Part shown: positions 33,426 to 42,120 of the stretch, piece after piece | Layout: each line of letters begins with the position of its first letter | Position numbering within the stretch: the stretch's first letter is position 1 | Assembly: GCF_000455205.1 (NCBI RefSeq) | Contig: NZ_AUWQ01000014.1 | Location: 62,001-126,000 of the forward strand | Direction of reading: 5' to 3' | Length of the DNA: 64,000 bases | Source: Mycobacterium sp. UM_CSW | GTDB lineage: Bacteria; Actinomycetota; Actinomycetes; Mycobacteriales; Mycobacteriaceae | The notes under the pieces: model-generated | Databases searched by the model: none | Seen by the model: the letters and a program-made list of their open reading frames with translations, nothing else | What the model was told of the DNA's origin: nothing | Made by a program: the position numbers and the translations under genes

Positions 33426-35036
33426 ATGCCCTTCCCGAAGATCTCACCCACGATTCCCGCCCTGGTGAGATTTTCCGCAGCACGCTTCGGAGCTAAGGCT
33501 TTCCTCATCGCCGACGACCAGGTGTTGACCTATGCCGATCTCGATCGACGCTCGGCTGCACTGGCGACCACCCTGTTGGCGCAGGGCATCGGCAAAGGCG
33601 ATCATGTCGGAATCCTGATGCCCAACAGCGTCGACTGGGCGCTGGCCTGGTTTGCCACCACACGCATCGGCGCGGTGGCCGTTCCACTCAACACCTTCTA
33701 CAGGGCGTCCGAACTGGCCTGGACTGCGCGTCATGCCGACCTGAAGGCGATCCTCTCCTGGTCACGATTCCGCAATCAGGACTTCCTCGACCGTCTGGAG
33801 GAAGCGCTGCCGGGGCTCGCCAATCAACCTGAACCAGGCCGCATCGCGGTGCGAAAAGCCCCGTTTCTGCGGACCGTCGCGGTGTGGGGACCCTCCGATC
33901 GGCCCTGGACGACAATGATCAACGCCGATGGCGCAGTGTCCGCCGGCGATAGCGACTTCCTCGTCGACGTGGAATCGTGCGTGACACCGGCTGACGACGT
34001 GATGATCATTTACACCTCTGGAAGTACCGGTGACCCCAAGGGGCCGGTGCACACCCACGGAACGCTGGTCCGCCACACCTACAACCTCACCTTCAGCTAT
34101 GGCGTCACCCACGATTCCGTCATGTTTACGGCAATGCCCTTTTTCTGGGTGGGGGGACTGATCACCGGGTTGCATGCGGTAATCCACCACGGCGCGACGC
34201 TGGTCACGCAGCCCGCATTCGACCCCGCTGAGGCCTTGGACCTGATGGAGCGCCACCGCGCGACGATCACGCTGGGCTGGCCGCAGCAGGGCAAGACGCT
34301 GGCCGAACATCCCGGCTTCTCCGCACGCGATCTGAGCTCGGTGGAACGCACCAGTATGCCCGCAATGGTGCCACCCGAGCGGCGACCCAAGGGCCCGAAT
34401 GCTCTGGGCATGACGGAATTGTGCGGCAATCACATCGGGGTCGACCCGTATGTGCCGCAACCGCCCGATCGGTCAGAAACGGGCGGCGTATCAATCGAGG
34501 GGCTCCAGCACTTGCTCGTCGACCCCGACACAGCACAGCCGGCGCCCATCGGCACATCAGGCGAAATCTGGGTGCGCGGGTACTCGTTGATGCAACGTTT
34601 GCACAAGCGTGAGCGGGAAGAGGTGTTCACCCCGGACGGCTACTACCGGACCGGCGACTGCGGCGTCGAATACGACGACGGTTGGATCAAATTTACCGGG
34701 CGGTTGGGTGATCTGATCAAGACGGGTGGCGGCACCAACGTCACCCCCAGCGAAGTCGAACTGGCACTGGCCGAGTGCGACGGCGTGCTCGAGGCATACG
34801 TGGTCGGAGCCCAGAGCGATCACGGAACGGTGGTCGCCGCCGCGGTGGTGCCGCGCGGCGAATCAGCGCTGGACGGCGAGGGCTTGCGGGCGCAGCTGCG
34901 TGGCCGGCTCTCGGCGTACAAGGTGCCGAAGTTCATCTGGGTCACCACGAAACAGGATCTCCCCTTCACGGCGACCGGGAAGGTGAAGAAGTCGGAATTG
35001 GCGCGGCAGCTCAGCGGGCTGTTGTCGGCCCGCTAA
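33426..35036 (+). CDS. Acyl-CoA synthetase (AMP-binding, FadD-like)
   Basis: 536 residues. Seen: P-loop IIYTSGSTGDPKGPVHTHG, the aromatic motif region MPFFWVGGLITGLHAV, GYYRTGDCGVEYDDG, the hinge FTGRLGDLIKTGGGTNV, and the C-terminal FTATGKVKKSEL with the catalytic Lys. It makes an acyl-CoA from an unknown acid plus ATP and CoA. It is less similar to the ligase at 2278 than two isozymes would be, so it probably has a different substrate. Ends tail to tail with the VOC gene, sharing CTAA (35033-35036). Confidence 0.9.
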   Translation: MPFPKISPTIPALVRFSAARFGAKAFLIADDQVLTYADLDRRSAALATTLLAQGIGKGDHVGILMPNSVDWALAWFATTRIGAVAVPLNTFYRASELAWTARHADLKAILSWSRFRNQDFLDRLEEALPGLANQPEPGRIAVRKAPFLRTVAVWGPSDRPWTTMINADGAVSAGDSDFLVDVESCVTPADDVMIIYTSGSTGDPKGPVHTHGTLVRHTYNLTFSYGVTHDSVMFTAMPFFWVGGLITGLHAVIHHGATLVTQPAFDPAEALDLMERHRATITLGWPQQGKTLAEHPGFSARDLSSVERTSMPAMVPPERRPKGPNALGMTELCGNHIGVDPYVPQPPDRSETGGVSIEGLQHLLVDPDTAQPAPIGTSGEIWVRGYSLMQRLHKREREEVFTPDGYYRTGDCGVEYDDGWIKFTGRLGDLIKTGGGTNVTPSEVELALAECDGVLEAYVVGAQSDHGTVVAAAVVPRGESALDGEGLRAQLRGRLSAYKVPKFIWVTTKQDLPFTATGKVKKSELARQLSGLLSAR

Positions 35037-35473
35037 GGGTTAATCGGTTGTCCGTCAGCCATGTTCGTACTCATCAGCGTCAACGGGATGCCGAACAGCG
35101 GCTCGAGCTTGACTTCGGTCAACTCGAAGCCGTCGCCCTCGTGCCGCTGCCGGAAGTCCGACTTGACGCCGTATCGCGCGGCGATGTGTTCGCCGGCAGC
35201 ACAATCGGCGGTACGCACGATCACCGAGAACAGCCCGTCGCCGTTGCGGGCCAGAAAGTCCGCCGCTGTACCCGCCTCGGTTGGCGCGGCCGCGGTGGGC
35301 GCGATGAGCTCGAACCCGCGATCCCAGTCGAGGCGGATCTGCAGGCCGAGGTGCTCCAGTTCGAAAGCTTGGAACTGAAAACCCAGAGCGCTCAGGTAAT
35401 CCGCGGCAAGGTCGAGTCGCTCGAGGCCGATCGCGAAAACAACGTGGTGCAACAGTGGCAGTGCCCCGGACAT
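35033..35473 (-). CDS. VOC/glyoxalase-fold protein
   Basis: 146 residues. Vicinal-oxygen-chelate fold: LHHVVFAIGLERLDLAADYLSALGF opening, RLDWDRGFELIAP, and GLFSVIVRTADCAAGEHIAARYG in the second module. The start MSGALP at 35473 is chosen because the VOC fold begins at once after it; no strong ribosome-binding site. Metal ligands cannot be assigned with confidence. VOC proteins include dioxygenases, epimerases and lyases. Confidence 0.8.
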   Translation of the reverse strand: MSGALPLLHHVVFAIGLERLDLAADYLSALGFQFQAFELEHLGLQIRLDWDRGFELIAPTAAAPTEAGTAADFLARNGDGLFSVIVRTADCAAGEHIAARYGVKSDFRQRHEGDGFELTEVKLEPLFGIPLTLMSTNMADGQPINP

Positions 35474-35516
35474 GTGAATGACTTTACGATGTCGGAGAAG
35501 GATTACCTCCGAATTC

Positions 35517-35532
35517 GGAAACATTGATTCTC
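35517..35532. promoter_or_regulatory. Candidate operator box 9
   Basis: Minus-strand reading GAGAATCAATGTTTCC, almost the same as box 7. It lies between the divergent VOC (35473) and SDR (35586) genes. TAGATT at 35540 could be the -10 hexamer of the SDR. Confidence 0.42.
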
Positions 35533-35585
35533 ATTGCGGTAGATTTGCGGCTGCATATGCACAAATCTGCGCAGAGAGGCGCGTC

Positions 35586-36374
35586 GTGGCACTGGAACAG
35601 TTCAAGCTAGACGGTCAGGTTGCGATAGTCACCGGCGCCGGGCGAGGTGTCGGCGAGGGCATCGCGAAGGTCCTCGCAGAGGCAGGTGCCACGGTCGTCG
35701 GCACGGCCCGAACGACGTCCGAGGTGCAACGCACGATCACGGAAATCGAAGAAGCGGGCGGAAAGGGCCTTGCGCTCACTGCCGACGCGCTCGAGCGCTC
35801 CGACAGCGAGCGTGTGGTGCGGACCGCGGTCGACGAGTTCGGCCGCATCGACATACTGGTCAACAACGTTGGTTTCGCCACCTACGGACCGTTTCTGAGC
35901 CTCACCGACGATAACCTTCGCCAAACGTTCGACTACTGCGTCACAACCGCCTTCGTCATGAGCCAGCTTGCCGTGCCCCACATGTTGGATGTGGGGCGGG
36001 GTTCGATCGTCAACATCTCCTCCGGAGCCGGTCGATTCGGAATCCGCGGATTACTGCCCTACTCGGTGGCCAAGGGCGGGCTCGAAGCACTGACCCGAGC
36101 CATGGCCCAAGAGCTCGCCCCCAAGATCCGCGTGAATGCCATCGCCCTGGGTGCATTCATGACGACCGGGCTGCAGTCGAGCTTCGACCTGATGCCCGGC
36201 TCCGAGGAGAAATTGAAAGAGCTGACGCCGCTGCATCGTATTGGTGACGTCGCAGACCTCGGCCGGCTGACGTTGTACCTGTGCACTAGGGATTGTTACG
36301 CCACCAATTCGACCTTCATCGTCGACGGTGGCCTGCAAGGGCCGAATTCATCACTTCCGATCCCCGATCTGTAG
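35586..36374 (+). CDS. Short-chain dehydrogenase/reductase (SDR)
   Basis: 262 residues from GTG 35586 (GAGAGG upstream). Classical SDR: TGAGRGVGEGIAKVLAEAG, NNVG, Ser in NISSGAGRFGIRG, YSVAK, and the C-terminal IVDGGLQG. NAD(P)-dependent oxidoreductase. An open extension to 35478 overlaps the divergent promoter and was rejected. It is followed after 31 bp by DAP-dehydrogenase-like copy 2. Confidence 0.88.
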   Translation: MALEQFKLDGQVAIVTGAGRGVGEGIAKVLAEAGATVVGTARTTSEVQRTITEIEEAGGKGLALTADALERSDSERVVRTAVDEFGRIDILVNNVGFATYGPFLSLTDDNLRQTFDYCVTTAFVMSQLAVPHMLDVGRGSIVNISSGAGRFGIRGLLPYSVAKGGLEALTRAMAQELAPKIRVNAIALGAFMTTGLQSSFDLMPGSEEKLKELTPLHRIGDVADLGRLTLYLCTRDCYATNSTFIVDGGLQGPNSSLPIPDL

Positions 36375-36405
36375 CCACGAAGCACCGAGCGAAGGAGCAA
36401 GGCCC

Positions 36406-37485
36406 GTGCCCGACAAAGTGTTACGCGTAGCGGTCATATCGACAGGCGGTGTGGGCAGCATCGCGGTGCGGGCGATCAACCGCCGAGCGCACCTCGACCT
36501 GATCGGGGTGTGGGTGCACAGTCCCGAGAAGACCGGGCGCGACGCCGGCGAGATCGTCGGCCTTGGCCCCATCGGCGTGACGACCACATCCGACCTCGAC
36601 GACATCATCAAGCTCAGGCCAGACTGCGTGGTCTACGCAGCTTTGGGTGCCGACATGGATGCGGCCGCAGTTCCCGACTATGTCCGTTTTCTGAACGCCG
36701 GCATCAACGTCGTCACGACCAACACACCGGGAATGATGTTTCCCGACAGATGGATTCCCGATCTGGCAGATCAAGTGCGAGCGGCGGCGCTCGCCGGCGG
36801 CGTCACGATATACACCTCGGGTATCGAACCGGGTTTCGCCGGTGATCAGTTCGCCGTCATGCTGTCGACCCTGTCCAACACCATCCGATCGGTCCGCGCG
36901 CAGGAGATCATCGACTACTCGGCCTACCCCAATGAGTACTCGATGTTCGACGCGATGGGCTTCGGTCGTCCGCTGGACTTCACGCCGCTGCTCGAGCTGG
37001 AAGGCGCACAGCGGTTCGCCTGGGGACCACCGATAGGTCTGGTGGCACGAGCCCTCGGCGTTGAGCTCGACGAGGTGACGGAACGTTACGAGCGGGTGAT
37101 CACGCCACGCGACCTCCACGTGGCGTGCGGGCTGATACCTGCCGGCACCTGTGGGGCGGTGCGTGCCGAGACCACTGGTGTCGTCGGCGGCCATCCGGTC
37201 ATCACCATCGAACACATCAACCGCATGGCCCCCGATCTCGCACCCGAATGGGCGTCGGCGCCGCACGGCACCTACCGCATCGTCATCGAAGGCGAACCGC
37301 ACATCCACTGCGATCTTCGGTTCGGTACCGAACCGACGGCGAAGTCCGCGAACGACGATGCCATGGAGGCGACAGCCATGCGCGTGGTCAACGCCATCCC
37401 TTACGTTGTCGATGCCGCCCCCGGCATCGCCACCTCGCTGGATCTGCCGATCACCGCGCCCCGCGACGCATTGGATTTCGGCTAG
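36406..37485 (+). CDS. DAP-dehydrogenase-like oxidoreductase, copy 2
   Basis: 359 residues from GTG 36406, with GAAGGAG 8 nt upstream. Rossmann VISTGGVGSIAVRAI, then GVWVHSPEKTGRDAGEIVG, YTSGIEPGFAGDQ in the central region, and MRVVNAIPYVVDAAPGIATS at the end. Same two-domain layout as the other five copies. Co-directional with the SDR upstream; ends tail to tail with the next SDR, sharing CTAG (37482-37485). Confidence 0.85.
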   Translation: MPDKVLRVAVISTGGVGSIAVRAINRRAHLDLIGVWVHSPEKTGRDAGEIVGLGPIGVTTTSDLDDIIKLRPDCVVYAALGADMDAAAVPDYVRFLNAGINVVTTNTPGMMFPDRWIPDLADQVRAAALAGGVTIYTSGIEPGFAGDQFAVMLSTLSNTIRSVRAQEIIDYSAYPNEYSMFDAMGFGRPLDFTPLLELEGAQRFAWGPPIGLVARALGVELDEVTERYERVITPRDLHVACGLIPAGTCGAVRAETTGVVGGHPVITIEHINRMAPDLAPEWASAPHGTYRIVIEGEPHIHCDLRFGTEPTAKSANDDAMEATAMRVVNAIPYVVDAAPGIATSLDLPITAPRDALDFG

Positions 37486-38264
37486 ACGGTGAACATCGGG
37501 CCACGAGGCGCGCCCCTCACCTCGTTGCCGCCGTCGATCGCGAAACTCTGCCCGGTCATCCAACTCGACTCGGGGCCGGCGAGGTACCGGACGCCGGGCG
37601 CGATATCGTCGGAGACCCCAAGCCGGCCCAACGGGACACGTTCAAGGAAGCTGCTGGTCAACTCCTCCAGGTGAATGTAGCCCTGGGTGGTGGCCGCCTC
37701 GGTCAAACCCGGCCGGACGGCGTTGACGCGAATTCCTTTCGGCCCGAGTTCCGATGCCGCCACCCGGATCATCATCTCGAGCGCGGCCTTGCCGGCCGAA
37801 TAGTGCCCGAGTCCCTCCATCGGGATCTTCGATGACGTCGACGAGATGAACACGATTGACCCGCCGTTCGTCATCAGCGGGGCCGAGTAGCGCATCGCCA
37901 GGAAATTGGACCGCAGATTGCCCATGACGAAGTTGGTGAAGGTCTCGAGGTCCTGCTCGATCAACGGACCTGTGCCCCCGATGGCCACCGTCCCGAGGAC
38001 GATGTCTAGCCGCCCGTTGACGTCAAAGGCCGCCTGGGCGGCTGCTGCGACGGTCGCCTCGTCTTCCGGATCGCCCTTGTCGAGTACGACTTCGGCCTCC
38101 GGAGCTACGGCGAGGATGCCCTCGCGGGTCGCTTCCAGGCGCGTGCTCGACCTGCCGAGCAGGTATAGCGTCGCACCGTCGGCGGCCAACAGCCTGGCAC
38201 TCGCCTGAGCGATTCCGGCCGAGGCGCCCAGAATGAACGCGGTCTGTCCGTCAAGTACACCCAT
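37482..38264 (-). CDS. Short-chain dehydrogenase/reductase (SDR)
   Basis: 260 residues. FILGASAGIAQASARLLAADG (TGxxxGxG modified), Ser in VFISSTSSKIP, YSAGK, and a final FAIDGGNEV. The usual NNAG is GTVA. ATG 38264 is only 7 nt from operator box 10a, so it may be leaderless with TATTCT as -10. Divergent from the mycofactocin-type SDR. Confidence 0.86.
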   Translation of the reverse strand: MGVLDGQTAFILGASAGIAQASARLLAADGATLYLLGRSSTRLEATREGILAVAPEAEVVLDKGDPEDEATVAAAAQAAFDVNGRLDIVLGTVAIGGTGPLIEQDLETFTNFVMGNLRSNFLAMRYSAPLMTNGGSIVFISSTSSKIPMEGLGHYSAGKAALEMMIRVAASELGPKGIRVNAVRPGLTEAATTQGYIHLEELTSSFLERVPLGRLGVSDDIAPGVRYLAGPESSWMTGQSFAIDGGNEVRGAPRGPMFTV

Positions 38265-38271
38265 GCGATCG

Positions 38272-38287
38272 TAGAATACTCATTCTC
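38272..38287. promoter_or_regulatory. Candidate operator box 10a
   Basis: TAGAATACTCATTCTC, one base from the GAGAA-N6-TTCTC pattern, 7 nt upstream of the minus-strand SDR start. The minus-strand TATTCT inside it fits a -10 hexamer 8 nt before the ATG. Confidence 0.48.
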
Positions 38288-38294
38288 GGCCAAA

Positions 38295-38310
38295 GATAAA
38301 GGAAGTTCTC
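38295..38310. promoter_or_regulatory. Candidate operator box 10b
   Basis: GATAAAGGAAGTTCTC, 30 bp upstream of GTG 38341. TAGCGT at 38329-38334, 6 nt before the GTG, fits a -10 hexamer and would give a leaderless transcript. Two boxes in one 76-bp divergent region suggest one per direction. Confidence 0.45.
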
Positions 38311-38340
38311 ATAGGCGGCGTGCTGATGTAGCGTACCTGT

Positions 38341-39162
38341 GTGCCAGACATGACCGGCAAGGTTGTATTCATCACGGGAGCCGCCCGCGGCCAGGGCCGT
38401 GCCCACGCCGTCAGGTTGAGCGCCGACGGCGCCGACACCATCCTCGTCGACATCGCGGGCCCACTGCCGCCAAGCGTCCCATACGATTCGGCCATCCCCG
38501 AGGAGTTGGCCGAAAGCGCCGACCTCGTCGCTGCGAACGGCAGACGCGCCGTCACCGCGATCGTCGACACCCGCGATTACGACGCGTTGTGTGCCGCGGT
38601 CGACAAGGGCGTCGCCCAATTAGGCCGGCTCGATGTGATCGTCGCCAACGCCGGTATTTGCTGCCCGGCCGCTTGGGATCAAGCCTCCCCCAGCGATTTT
38701 CAGGACACCGTCAACATCAACCTGGTCGGGACTTGGAACACGGTGATGGCCGGCGCGAAGCACATTATTGCCGGTGGGCGGGGCGGGTCGATCATCCTCA
38801 TCGGATCCGTCGCGGGGCTGAAGGTAGAGCCTTTTATGGTGGCCTACACCGCGAGTAAGCACGGCGTCACTGGACTCGCGCGCTCGTTCGCAGTGGAACT
38901 CGGCCGGTACGACATCCGGGTGAACAGTCTCCATCCTGGATCGGTCGCGACGCCGATGGGTAGTGGGCGGATGATCGAAGCGATGCAGCAGGCAGCGGAA
39001 TCGTACCCGCATCCTCAGTACGGCTTCAGCAAACAACTCCTTCCCAACGCGGTGACGATGCCCGACGACGTCGCCAACGCTGTTGCGTGGCTCGCGTCGG
39101 ATGAGTCGAGATTTGTTACCGCGGCGGCCATTTCCGTTGACGTCGGAGTCGCCCAGGCGTAG
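38341..39162 (+). CDS. Mycofactocin-coupled SDR-type oxidoreductase
   Basis: 273 residues, GTG 38341. Carries the signature of the mycofactocin-dependent SDR subfamily: VVFITGAARGQGRAHAVRL, an insertion after IVDIAG before LAAN-x-x-R, then VANAGICCPAAW, SVAGLKVEPFMVAY-x-x-SKHGV, and VHP-like LHPGSVATPM. These enzymes keep nicotinamide bound and pass electrons to the peptide-derived redox carrier mycofactocin. It would oxidise an alcohol. The mft biosynthesis genes are not in this window. Confidence 0.87.
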   Translation: MPDMTGKVVFITGAARGQGRAHAVRLSADGADTILVDIAGPLPPSVPYDSAIPEELAESADLVAANGRRAVTAIVDTRDYDALCAAVDKGVAQLGRLDVIVANAGICCPAAWDQASPSDFQDTVNINLVGTWNTVMAGAKHIIAGGRGGSIILIGSVAGLKVEPFMVAYTASKHGVTGLARSFAVELGRYDIRVNSLHPGSVATPMGSGRMIEAMQQAAESYPHPQYGFSKQLLPNAVTMPDDVANAVAWLASDESRFVTAAAISVDVGVAQA

Positions 39163-39198
39163 CAGGACCGCGCTCCCGCACGAGTCGAACGAAGTGGC

Positions 39199-40263
39199 TC
39201 ACTTGTAGAAGGGTCCAGGCTTGCCTGCTTCCTCGAGATGCCCATAAGGGTCGTACACCTTGACATTCGGGTACGGATTCTGCTCGTACGCGGGCGCGGA
39301 CAATCCCGCGGCCCGCAGCGCGGACAGCGCCGCCAGCGGCACGCTGAACGAAAGCAGCCCCACCGCAACCGACACGAGGAGCTGGCGCGTCAAGGTGACG
39401 GTGTTGTCGCGCCCCCGCGCCGGAACCCAGCGCGCAATGCGGTTGATCAGGACCAGCCCGCCGTGCTCGTCGCGGACACACATCGCGGCGACCATCCCGA
39501 AGATGATCGAGTCGTATACCGCCATGATCAGTGGGAAATAGAGATGGCCGACTCGCAATACCGGCCCGACCGCTTCGGTGTAGAAGAAAATGCCGAAACG
39601 CATCCAGGTGAACTGGATCAGCCCATTGATTGGGATTGCGACCAGTGTTGCGCCGAGGAACACCGCCACCAGTCGATGGCGGGCGAACCAACTCGTGCGC
39701 CGCATCAGCGGGTCGACAAATCGGTCATGCAGCTTCAGGAAAGCTAAACCGTTGAGGAGGTAGTACGCGGCGTATCCGCCGAGAAAGGCCAGCGCGGGCT
39801 CCAGGTCCGGCGAAATGTTCACGTACGGCCAGGACAGCGGAAAGTGCAGCATGCGCGGGTCGAAGATCGCGAATGTCGCCCAGTTGGCCAAGGGATCCAG
39901 CGCCCCAGTGATCAGGCCGGCGAAAGCGATCACCACCGTCCAGTGCACCTTGCGCTGTCGCACCGAGAGCCACACCAGCGTTCCGATCAGGCCGATCGCC
40001 ATTGGAATTGAGCTGAGACCAACTGCCAACGGCCAGTTGTCGAAGCCGAGGAACGGCGGATACGGTGCCGGACCCGGGTTTGGGTTGGTGATCCGGGGAT
40101 TGTCGTGAGTACCCGATTGGATGTTCGCAACGGTCACGATTGCGAAGACCAGGTAGGCCACGATAAACAGCCCCCACCCAGCCCTGCACAACGAACGCCC
40201 GCCGCCCGGCCCAACCGGCTCGATGAAAGCCGAATCGGTACCGTAGTCAACGGGGTTCGTCAT
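39199..40263 (-). CDS. AveC-like (spirocyclase AveC family) membrane protein
   Basis: 354 residues, ATG 40263. Integral membrane protein with about seven hydrophobic segments, for example LFIVAYLVFAIVTVANI, VGLSSIPMAIGLIGTLVWL, FLGGYAAYYLLNGLAFL and LLVSVAVGLLSFSVPLAAL. Between them lie conserved NWATFAIFDPRMLHFP-type and NPYPNVKVYDPYG stretches. AveC of avermectin biosynthesis is a bifunctional dehydratase/spirocyclase; mycobacterial homologues are uncharacterised. Its presence in a catabolic cluster suggests a membrane step on a hydrophobic polyketide- or terpenoid-like molecule (inference). The family call rests on my recollection of its sequence pattern. Confidence 0.7.
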   Translation of the reverse strand: MTNPVDYGTDSAFIEPVGPGGGRSLCRAGWGLFIVAYLVFAIVTVANIQSGTHDNPRITNPNPGPAPYPPFLGFDNWPLAVGLSSIPMAIGLIGTLVWLSVRQRKVHWTVVIAFAGLITGALDPLANWATFAIFDPRMLHFPLSWPYVNISPDLEPALAFLGGYAAYYLLNGLAFLKLHDRFVDPLMRRTSWFARHRLVAVFLGATLVAIPINGLIQFTWMRFGIFFYTEAVGPVLRVGHLYFPLIMAVYDSIIFGMVAAMCVRDEHGGLVLINRIARWVPARGRDNTVTLTRQLLVSVAVGLLSFSVPLAALSALRAAGLSAPAYEQNPYPNVKVYDPYGHLEEAGKPGPFYK

Positions 40264-40318
40264 GTGGCAGCCCGACAATCCCTTCTTCCACGTCCCGAGA
40301 TAACACGTCCGACCGGTT

Positions 40319-40334
40319 GAGAATAGACGTTATC
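40319..40334. promoter_or_regulatory. Candidate operator box 11
   Basis: GAGAATAGACGTTATC; read toward the AveC-like gene it is GATAACGTCTATTCTC, 14 of 16 bases the same as box 3 (9943). It lies 55 bp from the ATG at 40263. Confidence 0.5.
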
Positions 40335-40371
40335 GCGAACCGCGAACAAGGTGTGACAGGATCGTCTGGGA

Positions 40372-41214
40372 TCAGCCCACCGTCTCCGCGGGCTTCCCGC
40401 TGTTGCCTTTGATGACAGGCATGTTTGTCCACGTCCCCTGATCGTCCCGATACCACCCCGCGGCGGCCAGCGCTCCGCCGTCGGCATGCACCACAGTCCC
40501 CGACACCCAGGCGGCCAGCGGGCTCGCCAGAAACAGAACGCAGCCCGCAATGTCCTGCGGGGTCCCGAAGCGGCCCAGCGGAATCCAGCGCGGAATATGA
40601 TGCCGGTGCGATTCGTGAATCATGCGGTCGAGCGGCACCTGGGCGCTATCGGTTGTCTCGGGCGCCACGGCATTCACCCGGATGCCCTCCGGGCCCAATT
40701 CGAGGGCGAGGCTCATCGTAAAGCCCGTCACCGCAGCCTTGAACGCGCCGTATACCGCAAACCGAGGTATCCCCCGGAAGCCCTCGATCGACGAGACGTT
40801 TGTGATGCTCGCGTTCCCGTCGGCGGCGCGCAGCAGGGGCAGCATGGCGCGGCTGACCAGGAAGATGTGCTTGAGATTCACCCGATAAACGTCATCGATC
40901 TGCTCGTCGGTGAGCCGCTCGAAAGGCGTCGGTCGCGTCACGAAATGGCCGACGTTGTTCACCAGCACGTCAAGACGCCCATACCGCTTGCCGATCGTCT
41001 CGGCGAGCGCCGTCACGTCGGCGGCGGCGGTCGCGTCGCCGGTGACTACGAGCCCCCGCTCGTCGAGCAGGCTGCGCAGGTCCTCAGACCGCGCAGAGTC
41101 GAGTTCGAGTGCGACGACCGACGCGCCCAGGTCGGCGAATGCCATCGCCGTGGCGCGTCCGATGCCCGCACCCGCGCCGGTGACAAGCGCAACCTTGCCC
41201 TTGAAGTCGATCAT
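40372..41214 (-). CDS. Short-chain dehydrogenase/reductase (SDR)
   Basis: 280 residues, ATG 41214 with AGGAGG at 41219-41224. Classical SDR: ALVTGAGAGIGRATAMAFADLG, NNVG, NVSSIEGFRG, the catalytic motif as YGAFK (Tyr and Lys kept), and HADGGALAA near the end. A ~25-residue tail after the usual SDR end (WYRDDQGTWTNMP) is unusual. An upstream open frame to 41277 crosses the operator sites and was not used. Confidence 0.87.
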   Translation of the reverse strand: MIDFKGKVALVTGAGAGIGRATAMAFADLGASVVALELDSARSEDLRSLLDERGLVVTGDATAAADVTALAETIGKRYGRLDVLVNNVGHFVTRPTPFERLTDEQIDDVYRVNLKHIFLVSRAMLPLLRAADGNASITNVSSIEGFRGIPRFAVYGAFKAAVTGFTMSLALELGPEGIRVNAVAPETTDSAQVPLDRMIHESHRHHIPRWIPLGRFGTPQDIAGCVLFLASPLAAWVSGTVVHADGGALAAAGWYRDDQGTWTNMPVIKGNSGKPAETVG

Positions 41215-41235
41215 GTCGCCTCCTGTTTCCACGAC

Positions 41236-41251
41236 GGAGCAATGTTGCTCC
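41236..41251. promoter_or_regulatory. Second palindrome in the SDR divergent region
   Basis: GGAGCAA-TG-TTGCTCC, perfect 7-bp arms. Unrelated to the GAGAA box beside it, it lies between that box and the minus-strand SDR start, in a repressor-like position. Confidence 0.38.
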
Positions 41252-41259
41252 ACGCTATC

Positions 41260-41275
41260 GATAATGTTAATTCTC
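41260..41275. promoter_or_regulatory. Candidate operator box 12
   Basis: GATAATGTTAATTCTC, one base from the palindromic pattern, between divergent SDR genes (41214 minus, 41328 plus). A poorer second copy, GAGAATCGCGGTAACC, follows at 41282-41297. Confidence 0.48.
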
Positions 41276-41327
41276 ATATGAGAGAATCGCGGTAACCCTA
41301 ATCATCAATTAGTCAAAGAAGCGGGAA

Positions 41328-42086
41328 ATGAGCGACCGGCACTCCAACATCGCTGGAACGCGGATGCTGATCATCGGAGCGTCCTCCGGCATCGGGCAGG
41401 CGTTGGCAAATGCCGCCCACGCCAGGGGCGCCGAGGTGGCACTCGCCGCACGGCGGTTGGATCGCCTATCGGAACTTGCCGATCGGCTCGACGGCTCGGC
41501 ATACGAGCTCGACGTGTCCGACCCGCAAGCCATCGAATCCGTCATCGGCGACGTCGCCGCCAAGTTCGGCGGGCTCGACGCGGTGGTGTTCACCAGTGCC
41601 GTGGTGCCATTCGCGCTGATCGAGGACACCGATGTGCAGACCTGGCTGCATGCGTTCTCCGTTAACGCAGTCGGCGCCTCTCACGTGTTGCGAGCGGCCC
41701 TGCCACACTTGGCGGACAACGCGGTGGTCGTCGTCGCGTCGAGCCACGACGTCGGCCGGCCCCGTGCAGGCGTTGCCGCCTACCACGCGAGCAAGGCGGC
41801 GCTCGACGAGATCCTGCGGTCCTGGCGGGCCGAGCATCCCGACCTCGCGGTGATCCGGGTAAGCGTCGGTCCCACCGAAGACACCGAGATCCTGCGCGGC
41901 GCCGACCGCGACCTGCTCGCCGATCTGTACCGGTCCTGGGCGCAGAAAGGCCAGATTCCCGCCAAGATGTCCGCCGTCGTGGACGTGGCCAACGCGATGC
42001 TTTCCCTGATCGCCGTTTCGCGTGCGAACCCCACTGTGGTCAGCGAAATCGTGCATCTGGCGCCCCGAATCGTTAAGGGCCAGTAG
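41328..42086 (+). CDS. Short-chain dehydrogenase/reductase (SDR)
   Basis: 252 residues, ATG 41328 after AGCGGGAA. MLIIGASSGIGQALANAAHARG, FTSA in place of NNAG, Ser in VVASSHDVG, YHASK. It resembles the SDR at 52184 in the active-site half (YHASKAALDEILRSWRAEHP against YAVTKGALDKLVEAWRMEHP). Both end without the usual xDGG motif, so they form a subfamily of their own. Substrate unknown. First of two or three co-directional genes. Confidence 0.86.
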   Translation: MSDRHSNIAGTRMLIIGASSGIGQALANAAHARGAEVALAARRLDRLSELADRLDGSAYELDVSDPQAIESVIGDVAAKFGGLDAVVFTSAVVPFALIEDTDVQTWLHAFSVNAVGASHVLRAALPHLADNAVVVVASSHDVGRPRAGVAAYHASKAALDEILRSWRAEHPDLAVIRVSVGPTEDTEILRGADRDLLADLYRSWAQKGQIPAKMSAVVDVANAMLSLIAVSRANPTVVSEIVHLAPRIVKGQ

Positions 42087-42120
42087 CGCTTCATCGGCAA
42101 CTCTACGAAAGGACAGGTCA

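Noticed and set aside
7220-41275. KstR or KstR2 operators
   Set aside because: The shared boxes are 16 bp with GAGAA/TTCTC arms and a 6-nt spacer; they lack the AAC-N2-GTT core of KstR and the CAAG-N2-CTTG core of KstR2 as I know them.
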